Below are positions 1 through 7,883 of a DNA stretch of 45,514 bases, piece after piece. Under the pieces are notes generated by a model, which worked only from the letters and a program-made list of their open reading frames with translations, did no database searches and was not told where the DNA came from. The DNA is from Solirubrobacterales bacterium. Its GTDB lineage: Bacteria > Actinomycetota > Thermoleophilia > Solirubrobacterales > 70-9. How positions within the stretch are numbered: the first letter of the stretch is position 1; each line of letters begins with the position of its first letter. The position numbers and the translations under genes were made by a program. The stretch covers positions 1-45,514 of the forward strand of contig SHVA01000019.1 of assembly GCA_009691195.1 (NCBI GenBank), in the 5' to 3' direction.

Positions 1-95
1 CCCACCGCTCCACGTCTAGCACTGCCTTCCTCCGGTCTCGATCGATTGATCAAGCCAGGGTCTGGGCCCGACCGGATGGCTCCGGCCCTGCACCA

Positions 96-145
96 GGTGG
101 ACCAGTTTTGGACCGGCGCAGGTGGACCAGTATTCAGGCGGCGCC
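96..145. repeat. Two tandem 25-bp repeats, probable IS21-like end remnant
   Basis: The 11-mer GGTGGACCAGT occurs at 96-106 and again at 121-131, and similarity continues over a 25-bp unit. Short repeats of this kind are typical of the ends of IS21-type elements in high-GC actinobacteria. No transposase or IstB gene lies in the window beside them, so this is either an orphan end or the edge of an element that continues to the left. The family assignment rests on memory of such ends, not on a search. The rest of 1-334 holds no gene I can support. Confidence 0.4.
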
Positions 146-334
146 TACAGATGGCTGGGGAGGTCGACTGGGAGCCGACGCTTTGAGAGGGCGCAGGCGC
201 AGTTCCTCTCGACTTCGGGCGGTCGCCCCGGGCTGCCCCACAGCGATAGACCTGTCAAAAATAGGCCCCTATTGGGACCCTCGCGACGACATTCGAGCCA
301 CAACACTCGTCGCAGCGCGCTCCCGTAGGGATAC

Positions 335-363
335 AAAACCCCCGCCTTTGCGGGGGGGTTTGT
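335..363 (-). terminator. Rho-independent terminator after tRNA-Pro
   Basis: A hairpin with a 7-bp GC stem (CCCCCGC / GCGGGGG) and a 4-nt loop lies directly downstream of the minus-strand tRNA-Pro. On the minus strand it is followed by TTTTG. It would end the tRNA transcript a few nucleotides past the mature 3' end. The plus-strand version also has a short T run, so it may work both ways. Confidence 0.75.
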
Positions 364-367
364 TCAG

Positions 368-441
368 TCGGGGCGACTGGATTTGAACCAGCGACCGCTC
401 GGCCCCCAGCCGAGTGCGCTACCAGACTGCGCCACGCCCCG
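368..441 (-). tRNA. tRNA-Pro (anticodon GGG)
   Basis: A full cloverleaf can be folded on the minus strand: 7-bp acceptor stem starting CGGGGCG, anticodon stem CTCGG/CCGAG with loop CTGGGGG (anticodon GGG), and T-arm with GGTTCAAATCC. The C1-G72 pair and discriminator A73 match bacterial tRNA-Pro identity. The CCA end is not encoded. A terminator follows at once. It decodes CCC (and CCU by wobble). Confidence 0.95.
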
Positions 442-501
442 AAGCGTGCGGCGACTCGGGTAACCCGAACCGCCTGGTTGGGCCCCATCCTACGATGCCC
501 A

Positions 502-573
502 AGCGGGCGACCGGACTCGAACCGGCTCCGGGACCTTGGAAGGGTCCAATGCAACCAATTACACCTCGCCCGC
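502..573 (-). tRNA. tRNA-Gly (anticodon UCC)
   Basis: A cloverleaf on the minus strand has acceptor GCGGGCG, anticodon stem GGACC/GGTCC with loop CTTCCAA (anticodon TCC) and T-arm GGTTCGAGTCC. Discriminator U73 fits tRNA-Gly. CCA is not encoded. It lies 60 bp upstream of tRNA-Pro in the same direction, so the two are probably co-transcribed and end at the terminator at 335-363. Confidence 0.95.
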
Positions 574-694
574 GGGAGCGCCCGATTATACGAGCGGGGA
601 GCGCCCGGGCGGCGGGTCCGAAACTCCGCCCCTCGAGACTGGTTTCCTGTAGCGACCCTGCGGCTCGGCCGCGGGCATCTCGTCGTCCCGGCCC

Positions 695-2401
695 ATGAGC
701 CCGAACCGACCTCAAATAGCCCTCCCCCGCTCGCGCCGTGGCGCGACCTGGCTCGGCGTGCTCGCGGCGCTGACGGCGGCCTGCGGCGCGATCCTGGCCG
801 GCGGCGCCAGCCATGCGACCGGTGCGCCCTCCCAGCCGAACATCATCTTCATCCTCACCGACGACCAGACGATGAGCGAAATGAGCTCGCTTCAGAGCAC
901 GCAGTCGCTGATCGACGGCCGCGGCGTCAACTTCAAGCGCGCCTACATCAACTATCCGATGTGCTGTCCCTCGCGCGCGACGATCTTCAGCGGCCAGTAC
1001 ATGCACAACCACCTGGTGCGCGGAAACGCCAGGCCCTACGGAGGCTGGTCGGCCTTCCAGGCCCACGAGAACGACACGCTCCCGGTCTGGCTCTCGAACG
1101 ACGGCTACTACACGGCGCACATCGGCAAGTACCTGAATGGCTACGCGAAGACCGGGGCCCCACATGTCCCGCCCGGCTGGGACGAGTGGTACGCCAAGGT
1201 CGGCACGGCGGAGAACCAGTACCTCAACTACACGCTGTACGAGAAGGGGCCGAGCGGGCCTCCGGCCGAGGTCTTCTACGCCGACCAGGACACAGGCTTC
1301 CCCGACCCGCCCCCCGCGCCGCTCGAGACCGACTACCAGACCGACGTCTATGGCTACAAGGCGCTCGACTTCCTCAAGCGGGCGGAGGACTCGAGCGTGC
1401 CGCAGCCCTTCTACCTCAGCCTCTCCTTCAAAGCGCCCCACGGCCCCTTCCAGCCCGCCGCGCGCGACGCCTACACGCTGTCCGGGGAGTCGCTGCCCAA
1501 GCTCCCTGGCTTCGACGAGAAGGACATCTCCGACAAGCCGCTGTGGCTGCGCAAGCAGTCCGGGAAGCGGCTCAGCAAGGGCCTGAAGAAGAGCATCGCC
1601 GTCGAACGCCGCAGGCGCCTCGAGCAGCTCTCCTCCGTGGACGAGTCGGTCCAAGCCATCGTCGATGAGGCGGACAGGCTCGACGGGACCGAGGACGGGG
1701 AGCTCGAGAACACCTACATCGCCTTCGCCTCCGACAATGGCTTCTTCCGGGGCGAGCACCGCTTCGCGACCGGCAAGTACCTGCCCTACGAGCCCGCCTC
1801 CCACGTGCCGCTGCTGATTCGCGGCCCCGGCATCCCCGAGGGCGCCGATAGCGACGAGTTGGTCTCCAACGCCGACATCACCGAGACCTTCCTCGACGTC
1901 GCCGGGAGCGAGGACCCCTCCCTCGACGGCCGCTCCCTGATCCCCTACGCCGAGGACCCGTCGCTGACGACGACGCGCCCGCTGCTGCTCGAGGGCGACA
2001 CGGGCCCCGGGCTCGGCCCCGGCGGCTTCGTCGACGAGGCGACCGCGGATACGGGGCTGTCGGCGATGCGCGGCGCCCCCGACCTCGACCAGGAGGTGAT
2101 GGGGAAGACGGCCGTCGTGCAGACCCGGCACGCCCCCGCCTTCCGCGCGATCAGAACCGGCCGCTACGTCTACGTCCTCTACGCCAACGGTGAGACCGAG
2201 CTCTACGACACGCAAAACGATCCGGCCCAGCTGGTCAACCAGGTGCGCAACCCGCGCTTCGCCGAGGTGCGCCAATGGCTGTTCGACCGCCTGATCCCGC
2301 TGGCGAGCTGCGACGGGGCCGAGTGCCGGGAGGAGATCGGCGCCGATCCGGCCCCGCTATCGAAGAGCCAGGCCAGGCGCAGGGCGTCCAAGAGGCACTG
2401 A
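695..2401 (+). CDS. Secreted sulfatase (arylsulfatase / GlcNAc-6-sulfatase type)
   Basis: This 568-residue protein hydrolyses a sulfate ester outside the cytoplasm. A basic N-terminus and a hydrophobic stretch (about residues 17-45) form a signal peptide. The metal-binding TDDQ lies near residues 55-58. The sulfatase signature CCPSR at residues 90-94 makes Cys90 the residue converted to formylglycine. The downstream ASDNGFF and HVPLLIRGPG segments are typical of the family, and the length is normal. The overall pattern (PNIIFILTDDQ, CCPSRATIFSGQY) resembles N-acetylglucosamine-6-sulfatase-like enzymes, but the substrate cannot be read from sequence. A formylglycine-generating enzyme is not encoded in the window. 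The gene stands alone between tRNA-Gly and a pseudogene. The ATG at 695 gives the complete signal peptide. Confidence 0.9.
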   Translation: MSPNRPQIALPRSRRGATWLGVLAALTAACGAILAGGASHATGAPSQPNIIFILTDDQTMSEMSSLQSTQSLIDGRGVNFKRAYINYPMCCPSRATIFSGQYMHNHLVRGNARPYGGWSAFQAHENDTLPVWLSNDGYYTAHIGKYLNGYAKTGAPHVPPGWDEWYAKVGTAENQYLNYTLYEKGPSGPPAEVFYADQDTGFPDPPPAPLETDYQTDVYGYKALDFLKRAEDSSVPQPFYLSLSFKAPHGPFQPAARDAYTLSGESLPKLPGFDEKDISDKPLWLRKQSGKRLSKGLKKSIAVERRRRLEQLSSVDESVQAIVDEADRLDGTEDGELENTYIAFASDNGFFRGEHRFATGKYLPYEPASHVPLLIRGPGIPEGADSDELVSNADITETFLDVAGSEDPSLDGRSLIPYAEDPSLTTTRPLLLEGDTGPGLGPGGFVDEATADTGLSAMRGAPDLDQEVMGKTAVVQTRHAPAFRAIRTGRYVYVLYANGETELYDTQNDPAQLVNQVRNPRFAEVRQWLFDRLIPLASCDGAECREEIGADPAPLSKSQARRRASKRH

Positions 2402-2416
2402 GCGGACGGGCCGGCG

Positions 2417-2899
2417 TCATCCCTTCGGCCCAATGAACGAGTCCAGGATCGCACGCTCGGGCGATTCGCGACCGAGATCGTGATCCGGGTCGACTGCGAC
2501 CACCGCACTTCGAGCAGGTCGCAGTGCTCACGGAAGATCTGCCGGATGTCAGCGGAGAGGTTCGTGAAGAAGTAGGCCCCCGCAGGAGCTCTTGCGGATA
2601 GGTGTGCGTGATCTCCCTCTGCCATTCAGCCGGCTCGATCGCCCGAGGAGGTAGGAGTAGTGAAGCCGCTCGCTTTCCTTCCAGGCGCGCCAGGCTCCGG
2701 GGAGACTCTCGGCCTTGGCTCGGGCCGTCTCGCGGAGGCTCATCCGGCGCCATCGCTGGACCGTGGACCGGGAAGCTCCCGTGCGTCGCGCGATCTCGTA
2801 GTCGCTGAGGTCGGTTTCGAGCAGCTGCATGACCTGATCGGTGATCCGGGAGCTGAGCCGATACATCGAGCGTATGTCGTACGACGAGAGGACGCGCAC
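2417..2899 (-). pseudogene. Decayed HTH / LAGLIDADG-like endonuclease gene
   Basis: The first frame (2899 down to about 2600, GTG start) encodes a helix-turn-helix (DYEIARRTGASRSTVQRW) followed by YSYLLGR, the start of a LAGLIDADG-like domain (usually YxxLLGxYLGDG). The next recognisable part, AYFFTNLSADIRQIF...LLEVRWSQS, is in another frame (near 2600-2450). The usual tail, ILDSFIGPKG and a stop at 2417-2419, is in a third. The intact family, common in high-GC actinobacteria, is well over 200 residues, so the middle has been deleted and at least two frameshifts have occurred. The family is named from memory of its conserved segments. It lies between the sulfatase and tRNA-Trp. Confidence 0.65.
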
Positions 2900-2967
2900 C
2901 GCCCTCGCTGCAGTGCGTGCTTGATGTCAGTGCAGGCCGTCGCCCGTGGCTACGATGGCGACCCCTC

Positions 2968-3040
2968 GGGGCAGTGTGGTCAATGGCTAACCAGCCGGCC
3001 TCCAAAGCCGGAAATCCAGGTTCGAATCCTGGCTGCCCCG
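2968..3040 (+). tRNA. tRNA-Trp (anticodon CCA)
   Basis: A cloverleaf on the plus strand has acceptor GGGGCAG/CTGCCCC, D-stem TGGT/ACCA, anticodon stem CCGGC/GCCGG with loop CTCCAAA (anticodon CCA) and T-arm GGTTCGAATCC. Discriminator G73 is the expected bacterial tRNA-Trp identity base. CCA is not encoded. A second tRNA follows 15 bp downstream. Confidence 0.93.
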
Positions 3041-3055
3041 CTCACCAGCTCCCCT

Positions 3056-3139
3056 GCGGGCGTGCTGGAACTGGCAGACAGGCCGGGTTTAGGTCCCGGT
3101 GCTCGCAAGAGCGTGTGGGTTCAAATCCCTCCGCCCGCA
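3056..3139 (+). tRNA. tRNA-Leu (anticodon UAG)
   Basis: An 84-nt class II tRNA has acceptor GCGGGCG/CGCCCGC, anticodon stem CCGGG/CCCGG with loop TTTAGGT (anticodon TAG), a long variable arm (GTGCTCGCAAGAGCGT) and T-arm GGTTCAAATCC. Discriminator is A73. It decodes CUA/CUG and is probably co-transcribed with tRNA-Trp. Confidence 0.95.
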
Positions 3140-3207
3140 TCATTTTTGAGGGCAACTCGGCGCCGCCGCCCTGGCGGACATCCCGCCCAGCCCATATATT
3201 CCTCCCC

Positions 3208-3687
3208 GTGGAAGCGGGAACGGCACGTCCCGGCTATGAGCTGTGGCGACCGAATCGGGAGAAGTCAGAGAGCCAGTCAGCGCGTGCGCTGGTCGTCTTC
3301 CTGTTGCTCGTATCCGCCACCCTGGCCCTCGTGATCACCATCGGCGGCTGGGAGCGGCTCGAGGGCGGCAAGATCTTCTCCCTGCTCTACGTGATCCTCT
3401 ACCTCGCCTTCGCCTTCTTCGTCGCCCGCTGGAACCGGGGCCTGCTGCCGCTGATCGCGGCGCTGGCCGTGATCCTCGCGATCTTCGCCGGGATCGCCGC
3501 GCCGGCCTGGTTCGGCCGGGCGAAGGACGGGCTCGACAGCCCCGCGCTGCCGGAGGAGCTGTTGGGCCTGCTGACGCTGCTGATGGTGCCCATCCAGGTG
3601 ATCCTGATCGCCGTCTCGATGGTCGCCTTCAACCAGGAGTGGCACGTCGAGGAGGAGCGCCAGATCGGGGACGAGCTCCCCGACTAG
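3208..3687 (+). CDS. Small four-helix membrane protein, function unknown
   Basis: This 159-residue protein has a charged N-terminus with the segment PGYELWRPNREK, then four hydrophobic stretches at about residues 28-46, 54-72, 79-99 and 116-140. The short polar C-terminus EWHVEEERQIGDELPD is probably cytoplasmic. I do not recognise a functional family. The GTG at 3208 is chosen because the frame remains open upstream only by running through tRNA-Trp and tRNA-Leu, which cannot be coding. The gene starts 69 bp after tRNA-Leu and ends 20 bp from the convergent SRAP gene. A later in-frame start would remove the conserved-looking PGYELW segment. Confidence 0.65.
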   Translation: MEAGTARPGYELWRPNREKSESQSARALVVFLLLVSATLALVITIGGWERLEGGKIFSLLYVILYLAFAFFVARWNRGLLPLIAALAVILAIFAGIAAPAWFGRAKDGLDSPALPEELLGLLTLLMVPIQVILIAVSMVAFNQEWHVEEERQIGDELPD

Positions 3688-3707
3688 TTCCCCGGCGACG
3701 GCTGGGC

Positions 3708-4394
3708 TCAGAAGAGCTTCAGCGCCGGCTCGACGGGCTCCACCAGCTCGGGCCCATCGTTCTTGACGTTGTTGACAGCGGTCGACACCGCGGTCAGTTC
3801 GAGCTCATCGGTGGGCCGAAGCAGTGACGCCAGCTCCCCGGGGTCCGCGCCGTCGGCAATCCAGCCCTCCTCGGCCTTGCGATCGAGGATCACGGGCATC
3901 CGGTCGTGGACCGGCCTGACCGTCGCACTGGGGGCACAGGTGGCGATCGCGCAGGAATGGAGCTTGGTGCCGTCCTCGCGTTCGGCCCGCGACCAGAGCC
4001 CGGCGAAGGCGAAGGGCTCCTTGCCGGGGCGCGTGATCCAGATCGGCTGCTTACCCTCCTCGGTTTCCATCCACTCGTAGAAGCCGTCGGCCGGGATCAG
4101 ACAGCGCCCCCACTTGAACGCGTCCCGGAAGGCAGCGGAGGTCGCCAGCGTCTCGGCCCTTGCGTTGATCAGCAGCCGCTTGAAGGAATCGGGCTCGGCG
4201 AAGTGGGGGATCAGACCCCAGCGAAGCCGGCCGAGCCGCCTCTCCCCCTCCCTGCCCAGCCGGACGGCGAGCACCGGGTCGGTCGGCGCGATGTTGAAAC
4301 GGGGCCGCTCGTCGATCTCGACCTGCTCGGGGACGTTGAAGCGCATCCTCAGGATCCGAGGATCCGGATCGGTCAGCGTGAAGCGCCCGCACAT
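3708..4394 (-). CDS. SRAP-domain protein (HMCES/YedK family)
   Basis: This 228-residue SOS-response-associated peptidase family protein forms a covalent crosslink to abasic sites in single-stranded DNA through its N-terminal cysteine. The sequence begins MCGRFTL, so Cys2 is exposed once Met is removed, as the mechanism demands. Further family marks are RFNIAPTDPVLAVR, WGLIPHF, INARAETL, RCLIPADGFYEW (with the conserved Glu) and HDRMPVIL. The family position of Cys2 fixes the start at 4394; a longer frame upstream would read through the tRNA-Leu gene. TACCGT at 4402-4407 lies 7 nt before the ATG, which suggests a leaderless mRNA. It converges on the small membrane-protein gene. Confidence 0.92.
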   Translation of the reverse strand: MCGRFTLTDPDPRILRMRFNVPEQVEIDERPRFNIAPTDPVLAVRLGREGERRLGRLRWGLIPHFAEPDSFKRLLINARAETLATSAAFRDAFKWGRCLIPADGFYEWMETEEGKQPIWITRPGKEPFAFAGLWSRAEREDGTKLHSCAIATCAPSATVRPVHDRMPVILDRKAEEGWIADGADPGELASLLRPTDELELTAVSTAVNNVKNDGPELVEPVEPALKLF

Positions 4395-4401
4395 GACCTC
4401 G

Positions 4402-4407
4402 ACGGTA
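4402..4407 (-). promoter_or_regulatory. Candidate -10 box of a leaderless mRNA (SRAP gene)
   Basis: TACCGT ends 7 nt before the ATG, so transcription would begin at or within a base or two of the start codon. A GTGTCA hexamer sits 18 bp further upstream as a possible -35. No Shine-Dalgarno sequence precedes this start. Confidence 0.45.
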
Positions 4408-4434
4408 GCGATCCGAGGCCGCGGTTGACACCAA

Positions 4435-4517
4435 TGCCGGAGGTGGGATTCGAACCCACACGCCCCGAAGGGCACGGCATTTTGAGTGCCGCGAGTCTGC
4501 CGTTCCTCCACTCCGGC
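4435..4517 (-). tRNA. tRNA-Leu (anticodon CAA)
   Basis: An 83-nt class II tRNA on the minus strand has acceptor GCCGGAG/CTCCGGC, anticodon stem CGGCA/TGCCG with loop CTCAAAA (anticodon CAA), a variable arm GTGCCCTTCGGGGCGT with a stable hairpin, and T-arm GGTTCGAATCC. Discriminator is A73 and CCA is not encoded. It decodes UUG. It lies just upstream of the SRAP gene. Confidence 0.95.
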
Positions 4518-4564
4518 GGGTGATCGGAACCATAGCCCCGCCCTGCGACGATAATCCACGGGAC

Positions 4565-5806
4565 GTGGAGCGGAAAGAGACCATTCAGACCGGGGAGCCC
4601 GAGGATCGTGTGGCGCTCGTTCGCGAGCTCTGCGGCTTCGTGCGGCGGGGGCCGGGGACCGATTCGGAGCGGCGGGCGGCCAACTTCCTCGCGGAGAGGC
4701 TGCGGCGAGACGGGCGGCGGGCGGAGGTCGAGCCCACCCACGTCCACCCGCAGTACGCGCTGGTCCACGCGCTGCACGCGGCGCTGGCGGTGGGCGGCGG
4801 CGTCCTCGCCGTCTCGGAGCCGGCGGTCGGGTTCGCGCTCGTCCTCTTGGCCGCGGTCTCGCTCTACCTCGACCTCAACAGCCGCTTCTACATCCTGCGC
4901 CGGCTCTTCTTCCGGCGGGCATCGCAGAACGTGGTCTCGCGCGGCTCGCTCCCCGAGGCGCCCGAGCGCGTCGTACTGGTCGCCCACGTGGACGCGGCGC
5001 GAACCGGCTACGTCTTCGGCGCCCGGGCAGAGCGCGCGGCCCGCCGCCTCTCACCCCGCGCCCGGGTCCTGCTGGGGCCGATGCGGATCCTCTTCTGGGG
5101 CGGCTTCGCGGCGCTGCTGCCGATCCTCGCAGCGCGCATGTTCGGGCTGGAGGCGACCTGGCTCTCGGTCGTGCAGCTGCTGCCGACGGTGCTCCTGGTA
5201 GTTGCGCTCTTCCTATTCCTCGACATTGCGCTCTCGGAGATCGTTCCCGGCGCCTACGACAACGCCTCCGGCGTCGCCACCGCCCTCGCCGTGGCGGCCC
5301 AGCTCGACCGGGAGCCTCCCGAGAACCTCGATGTCTGGGTGCTGCTCACGGGAGGCGAGGAGTGCCAGGCCGAGGGAATGCGCTCATTCCTCAGGGCCCA
5401 CCGGGATGACCTCGACCGAGCGAGCACCGTCTTTCTCAACCTCGATTCGACCTCCTACGGCGCCGTCCACTACGAGAGCAGCGAGGGAGCGGTCGTGTCC
5501 CATCCGACCGATGCCCGCCTCGTGCAGATCTGCGAGGCGATATCCGCGGCCGACCGGGAGGCGGGAGCAGAGGGGGCCCGGGCCGTGCGCACGCCGTTGG
5601 TCAGCGACTCGATCGCCGCGCTGATCCGCGGCTACCGGGCGATCACCATCATGGGGCTGGACGACGGGGTCCCGCCGCCCTGGTACCACGCGCCTGACGA
5701 CGCCCCCGACCACCTCGACCCGGCTGCAATGGCCGCCGCCACGGAATTCACCATCAGGCTGACGCGCCAGCTCGACCGGGACGCCGACCGGGCGGCGGGC
5801 CGCTGA
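4565..5806 (+). CDS. Membrane-associated M28 family metallopeptidase
   Basis: This 413-residue zinc aminopeptidase-like protein has the M28 metal ligands in order: HVDAAR (near residue 140), DNASGVATAL (about 232), GGEE (about 262), a later LNLDS, and a C-terminal HAPDDAPDHL. Hydrophobic segments lie around residues 66-98 and between the first two motifs (about residues 175-230), so it is a membrane-anchored peptidase rather than a plain secreted one. The GTG at 4565 is preferred. The in-frame ATG at 4520 lies 3 bp from the 5' end of the divergent tRNA-Leu, where that gene's promoter should be. The acetoacetyl-CoA synthetase gene follows within a few bases, so they may share an mRNA. The natural substrate is unknown. 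Confidence 0.82.
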   Translation: MERKETIQTGEPEDRVALVRELCGFVRRGPGTDSERRAANFLAERLRRDGRRAEVEPTHVHPQYALVHALHAALAVGGGVLAVSEPAVGFALVLLAAVSLYLDLNSRFYILRRLFFRRASQNVVSRGSLPEAPERVVLVAHVDAARTGYVFGARAERAARRLSPRARVLLGPMRILFWGGFAALLPILAARMFGLEATWLSVVQLLPTVLLVVALFLFLDIALSEIVPGAYDNASGVATALAVAAQLDREPPENLDVWVLLTGGEECQAEGMRSFLRAHRDDLDRASTVFLNLDSTSYGAVHYESSEGAVVSHPTDARLVQICEAISAADREAGAEGARAVRTPLVSDSIAALIRGYRAITIMGLDDGVPPPWYHAPDDAPDHLDPAAMAAATEFTIRLTRQLDRDADRAAGR

Positions 5807-5840
5807 TATGGCCCGGGCGCGTGCAGGGAGAGACGACCAA

Positions 5841-7829
5841 GTGACCGGGGGCGAGGAGCTGTGGCGGCCGTCGCCCGAGATGGTCGATGCCTCGAACATG
5901 AGCGCCTACATGCGCTGGCTGAAGAGCGAGCGCGGCCTTTCCTTCGATGACTACGAGACGTTGTGGCGCTGGTCGGTGACCGAGATCGAGGACTTCTGGC
6001 GCTCGATCTGGGACTACTTCGATGTCCAGAGCTCGGGCGGCAGCGACGTGGTCCTGCCCGAGCGCACGATGCCGGGCGCCCGCTGGTTCGAGGGTGCGGA
6101 GCTGAACTACGCCGAGCACGTTTTCCGCGGCAGGGACGACTCCGAGATCGCCGTCATGCACGCCTCGGAGCTGCGCGAGCTTGGTGAGCTGAGCTGGGGC
6201 GAGCTGCGCCGGCAGACCGCGGCCGTCGCCGGCGGGCTCCGCGACCTCGGCGTCGACAGCGGCGACCGCGTCGTCGCCTACCTCCCGAACGGGCCGGAGG
6301 CCCTGGTCGCCTTCCTGGCGACCGCGAGCATCGGCGCCATCTGGTCGAGCTGCTCCCCCGACTTCGGCCCCTCCAGCGTGGTGGACCGCTTCGCCCAGAT
6401 TGAGCCGAATGTGCTGTTCGTGGTGGACGGCTACCGCTATGGGGGCAAGGACTTCGACCGTCGCGCCCAGGTCGCCGAGATCGCCGGCCAGATCCCGGCC
6501 CTGGAGCGGATCGTCGTCGTGCCCTACCTCAGCGCCTCCCCCGACCTCACCCCCCTCGAGCAACCGGGGTCAACGGCGCCGCCCATGACCTGGGGCCGAC
6601 TGACCGAGCTGGGAGGCGATGCGGAGCTGCGCTTCGAACGCGTCCCCTTCGACCACCCGCTCTGGGTCCTTTACTCCTCGGGCACCACCGGCCTGCCCAA
6701 GGCGATAGTCCAGGGCCACGGCGGCATCCTGCTCGAGCACCTCAAGAAGTTGAACCTCCACCTCGACGCCCAGGCCGGCGACCGCATCTTCTGGTTCACC
6801 ACCACTGGCTGGATGATGTGGAACTTCCTCGTCTCCTGCCTGCTGACGCCGGCTTCGATCGTCCTCTACGACGGCAACCCGGGCCACCCCGACATGGGCG
6901 CGCTCTGGGACCTGGCCGACCGGACCGGGATGACCTGCTTCGGCGCCTCCGCGAGCTACATCGCGGCCTGCATCAAGGAAAGCGTCGAGCCAGGCTCGGG
7001 TCGCGACCTCAGCCGCCTGCGAGCGATCGGCTCCACCGGCTCGCCGCTGGCCCCTGAGGGCTTCGATTGGGTCTACCGCCATGTCGGCAAGGACACCTGG
7101 CTGTTCTCGACCAGCGGCGGGACCGACGTCTGCACCTCGTTCGTGGGCGGAGTGCCGCTGCTGCCGGTCTACCGCGGGGAGCTCCAGGGCCGCGCGCTCG
7201 GCGCCAAGGTCGAGGCCTTCGACGAGGACGGCCACTCCCTCATCAACGAGGTCGGCGAATTGGTGCTTACGGAGCCGCTGCCCTCGATGCCGGTTCTCTT
7301 CTGGAACGATGAGGATGGGTCACGCTACCGCGAGGCCTACTTCGAGCAGTACCCGGGCGTCTGGCGCCACGGTGACTGGATCGAGATCACCTCGCGCGGC
7401 ACCGCGATCATCTACGGGCGCTCGGACTCGACGATCAACCGCGGCGGCATCCGCATGGGCACCAGCGAGATCTACCGCGCCGTCTCATCGGTCCCCGAGG
7501 TGCTGGACGCGCTCGTGGTTGACGTGCCCAAGCCCGGCACGGAGGGCTGGGTGCCGCTGTTCGTCGTCCTCCGGGAGGGCGTCGAGCTCGACGACGAGCT
7601 GATCTCCCGGCTGGCGCTGCGCATCCGCGAGACCTGCTCCCCTCGCCACGTCCCCAATCAGGTCTTCAAGATCGACGAGGTCCCTCGCACCCTCAGCGGC
7701 AAGGTGCTCGAGGTGCCCGTCAAGCGGATCCTGATGGGAGAGGCGCCGGAGAGGGCGGCCAGCCGCGACTCGCTCGCCAACCCCTCCTCGCTCGACTACT
7801 TCGTGGAGCTGGCCGCGCGGCTGGGCTGA
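5841..7829 (+). CDS. aacS: Acetoacetyl-CoA synthetase (acetoacetate--CoA ligase)
   Basis: This 662-residue ANL-superfamily ligase makes acetoacetyl-CoA from acetoacetate, ATP and CoA. The N-terminus ([20 protein letters not shown]) is characteristic of acetoacetyl-CoA synthetase rather than acetyl-CoA synthetase. The P-loop [12 protein letters not shown] is near residue 278, [10 protein letters not shown] follows it, and the catalytic lysine is in [10 protein letters not shown] near residue 619. GTG 5841 is chosen because GGGAGAG lies 8 nt upstream; ATG 5808 would also be in frame. HMG-CoA lyase, which releases acetoacetate, and a hydroxyacyl-CoA dehydrogenase are encoded nearby on the other strand, so this enzyme likely recaptures acetoacetate for C4 acyl-CoA metabolism. 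Confidence 0.92.
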   Translation: MTGGEELWRPSPEMVDASNMSAYMRWLKSERGLSFDDYETLWRWSVTEIEDFWRSIWDYFDVQSSGGSDVVLPERTMPGARWFEGAELNYAEHVFRGRDDSEIAVMHASELRELGELSWGELRRQTAAVAGGLRDLGVDSGDRVVAYLPNGPEALVAFLATASIGAIWSSCSPDFGPSSVVDRFAQIEPNVLFVVDGYRYGGKDFDRRAQVAEIAGQIPALERIVVVPYLSASPDLTPLEQPGSTAPPMTWGRLTELGGDAELRFERVPFDHPLWVLYSSGTTGLPKAIVQGHGGILLEHLKKLNLHLDAQAGDRIFWFTTTGWMMWNFLVSCLLTPASIVLYDGNPGHPDMGALWDLADRTGMTCFGASASYIAACIKESVEPGSGRDLSRLRAIGSTGSPLAPEGFDWVYRHVGKDTWLFSTSGGTDVCTSFVGGVPLLPVYRGELQGRALGAKVEAFDEDGHSLINEVGELVLTEPLPSMPVLFWNDEDGSRYREAYFEQYPGVWRHGDWIEITSRGTAIIYGRSDSTINRGGIRMGTSEIYRAVSSVPEVLDALVVDVPKPGTEGWVPLFVVLREGVELDDELISRLALRIRETCSPRHVPNQVFKIDEVPRTLSGKVLEVPVKRILMGEAPERAASRDSLANPSSLDYFVELAARLG

Positions 7830-7831
7830 AC

Positions 7832-7877
7832 GGCGCGGGCGCGAGGCGGCCGATCGAGGCCGCCGCGCGCCCGCGCC
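7832..7877. terminator. Strong bidirectional hairpin between convergent genes
   Basis: The 20-nt arms 7832-7851 and 7858-7877 are complementary apart from one A/G mismatch and enclose the 6-nt loop GATCGA. The hairpin fills the gap between aacS and the convergent secreted-protein gene. There is no T run on either side, so it would act as a very stable GC hairpin rather than a classical intrinsic terminator. Confidence 0.6.
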
Positions 7878-7883
7878 ACCGAG

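Noticed and set aside
419-2275. Long open frame (over 600 codons) antisense to the sulfatase gene
   Set aside because: High-GC coding DNA often leaves the antisense frame open. The protein is Arg/Gly/Val-rich with no domain, and it would run through two tRNA genes.
2917-3207. Upstream extension of the small membrane protein
   Set aside because: It reads through tRNA-Trp and tRNA-Leu(UAG), so translation must start after them, at GTG 3208.
4395-4559. Upstream extension of the SRAP protein
   Set aside because: It reads through tRNA-Leu(CAA), and the catalytic mechanism needs Cys at position 2, which fixes the start at 4394.
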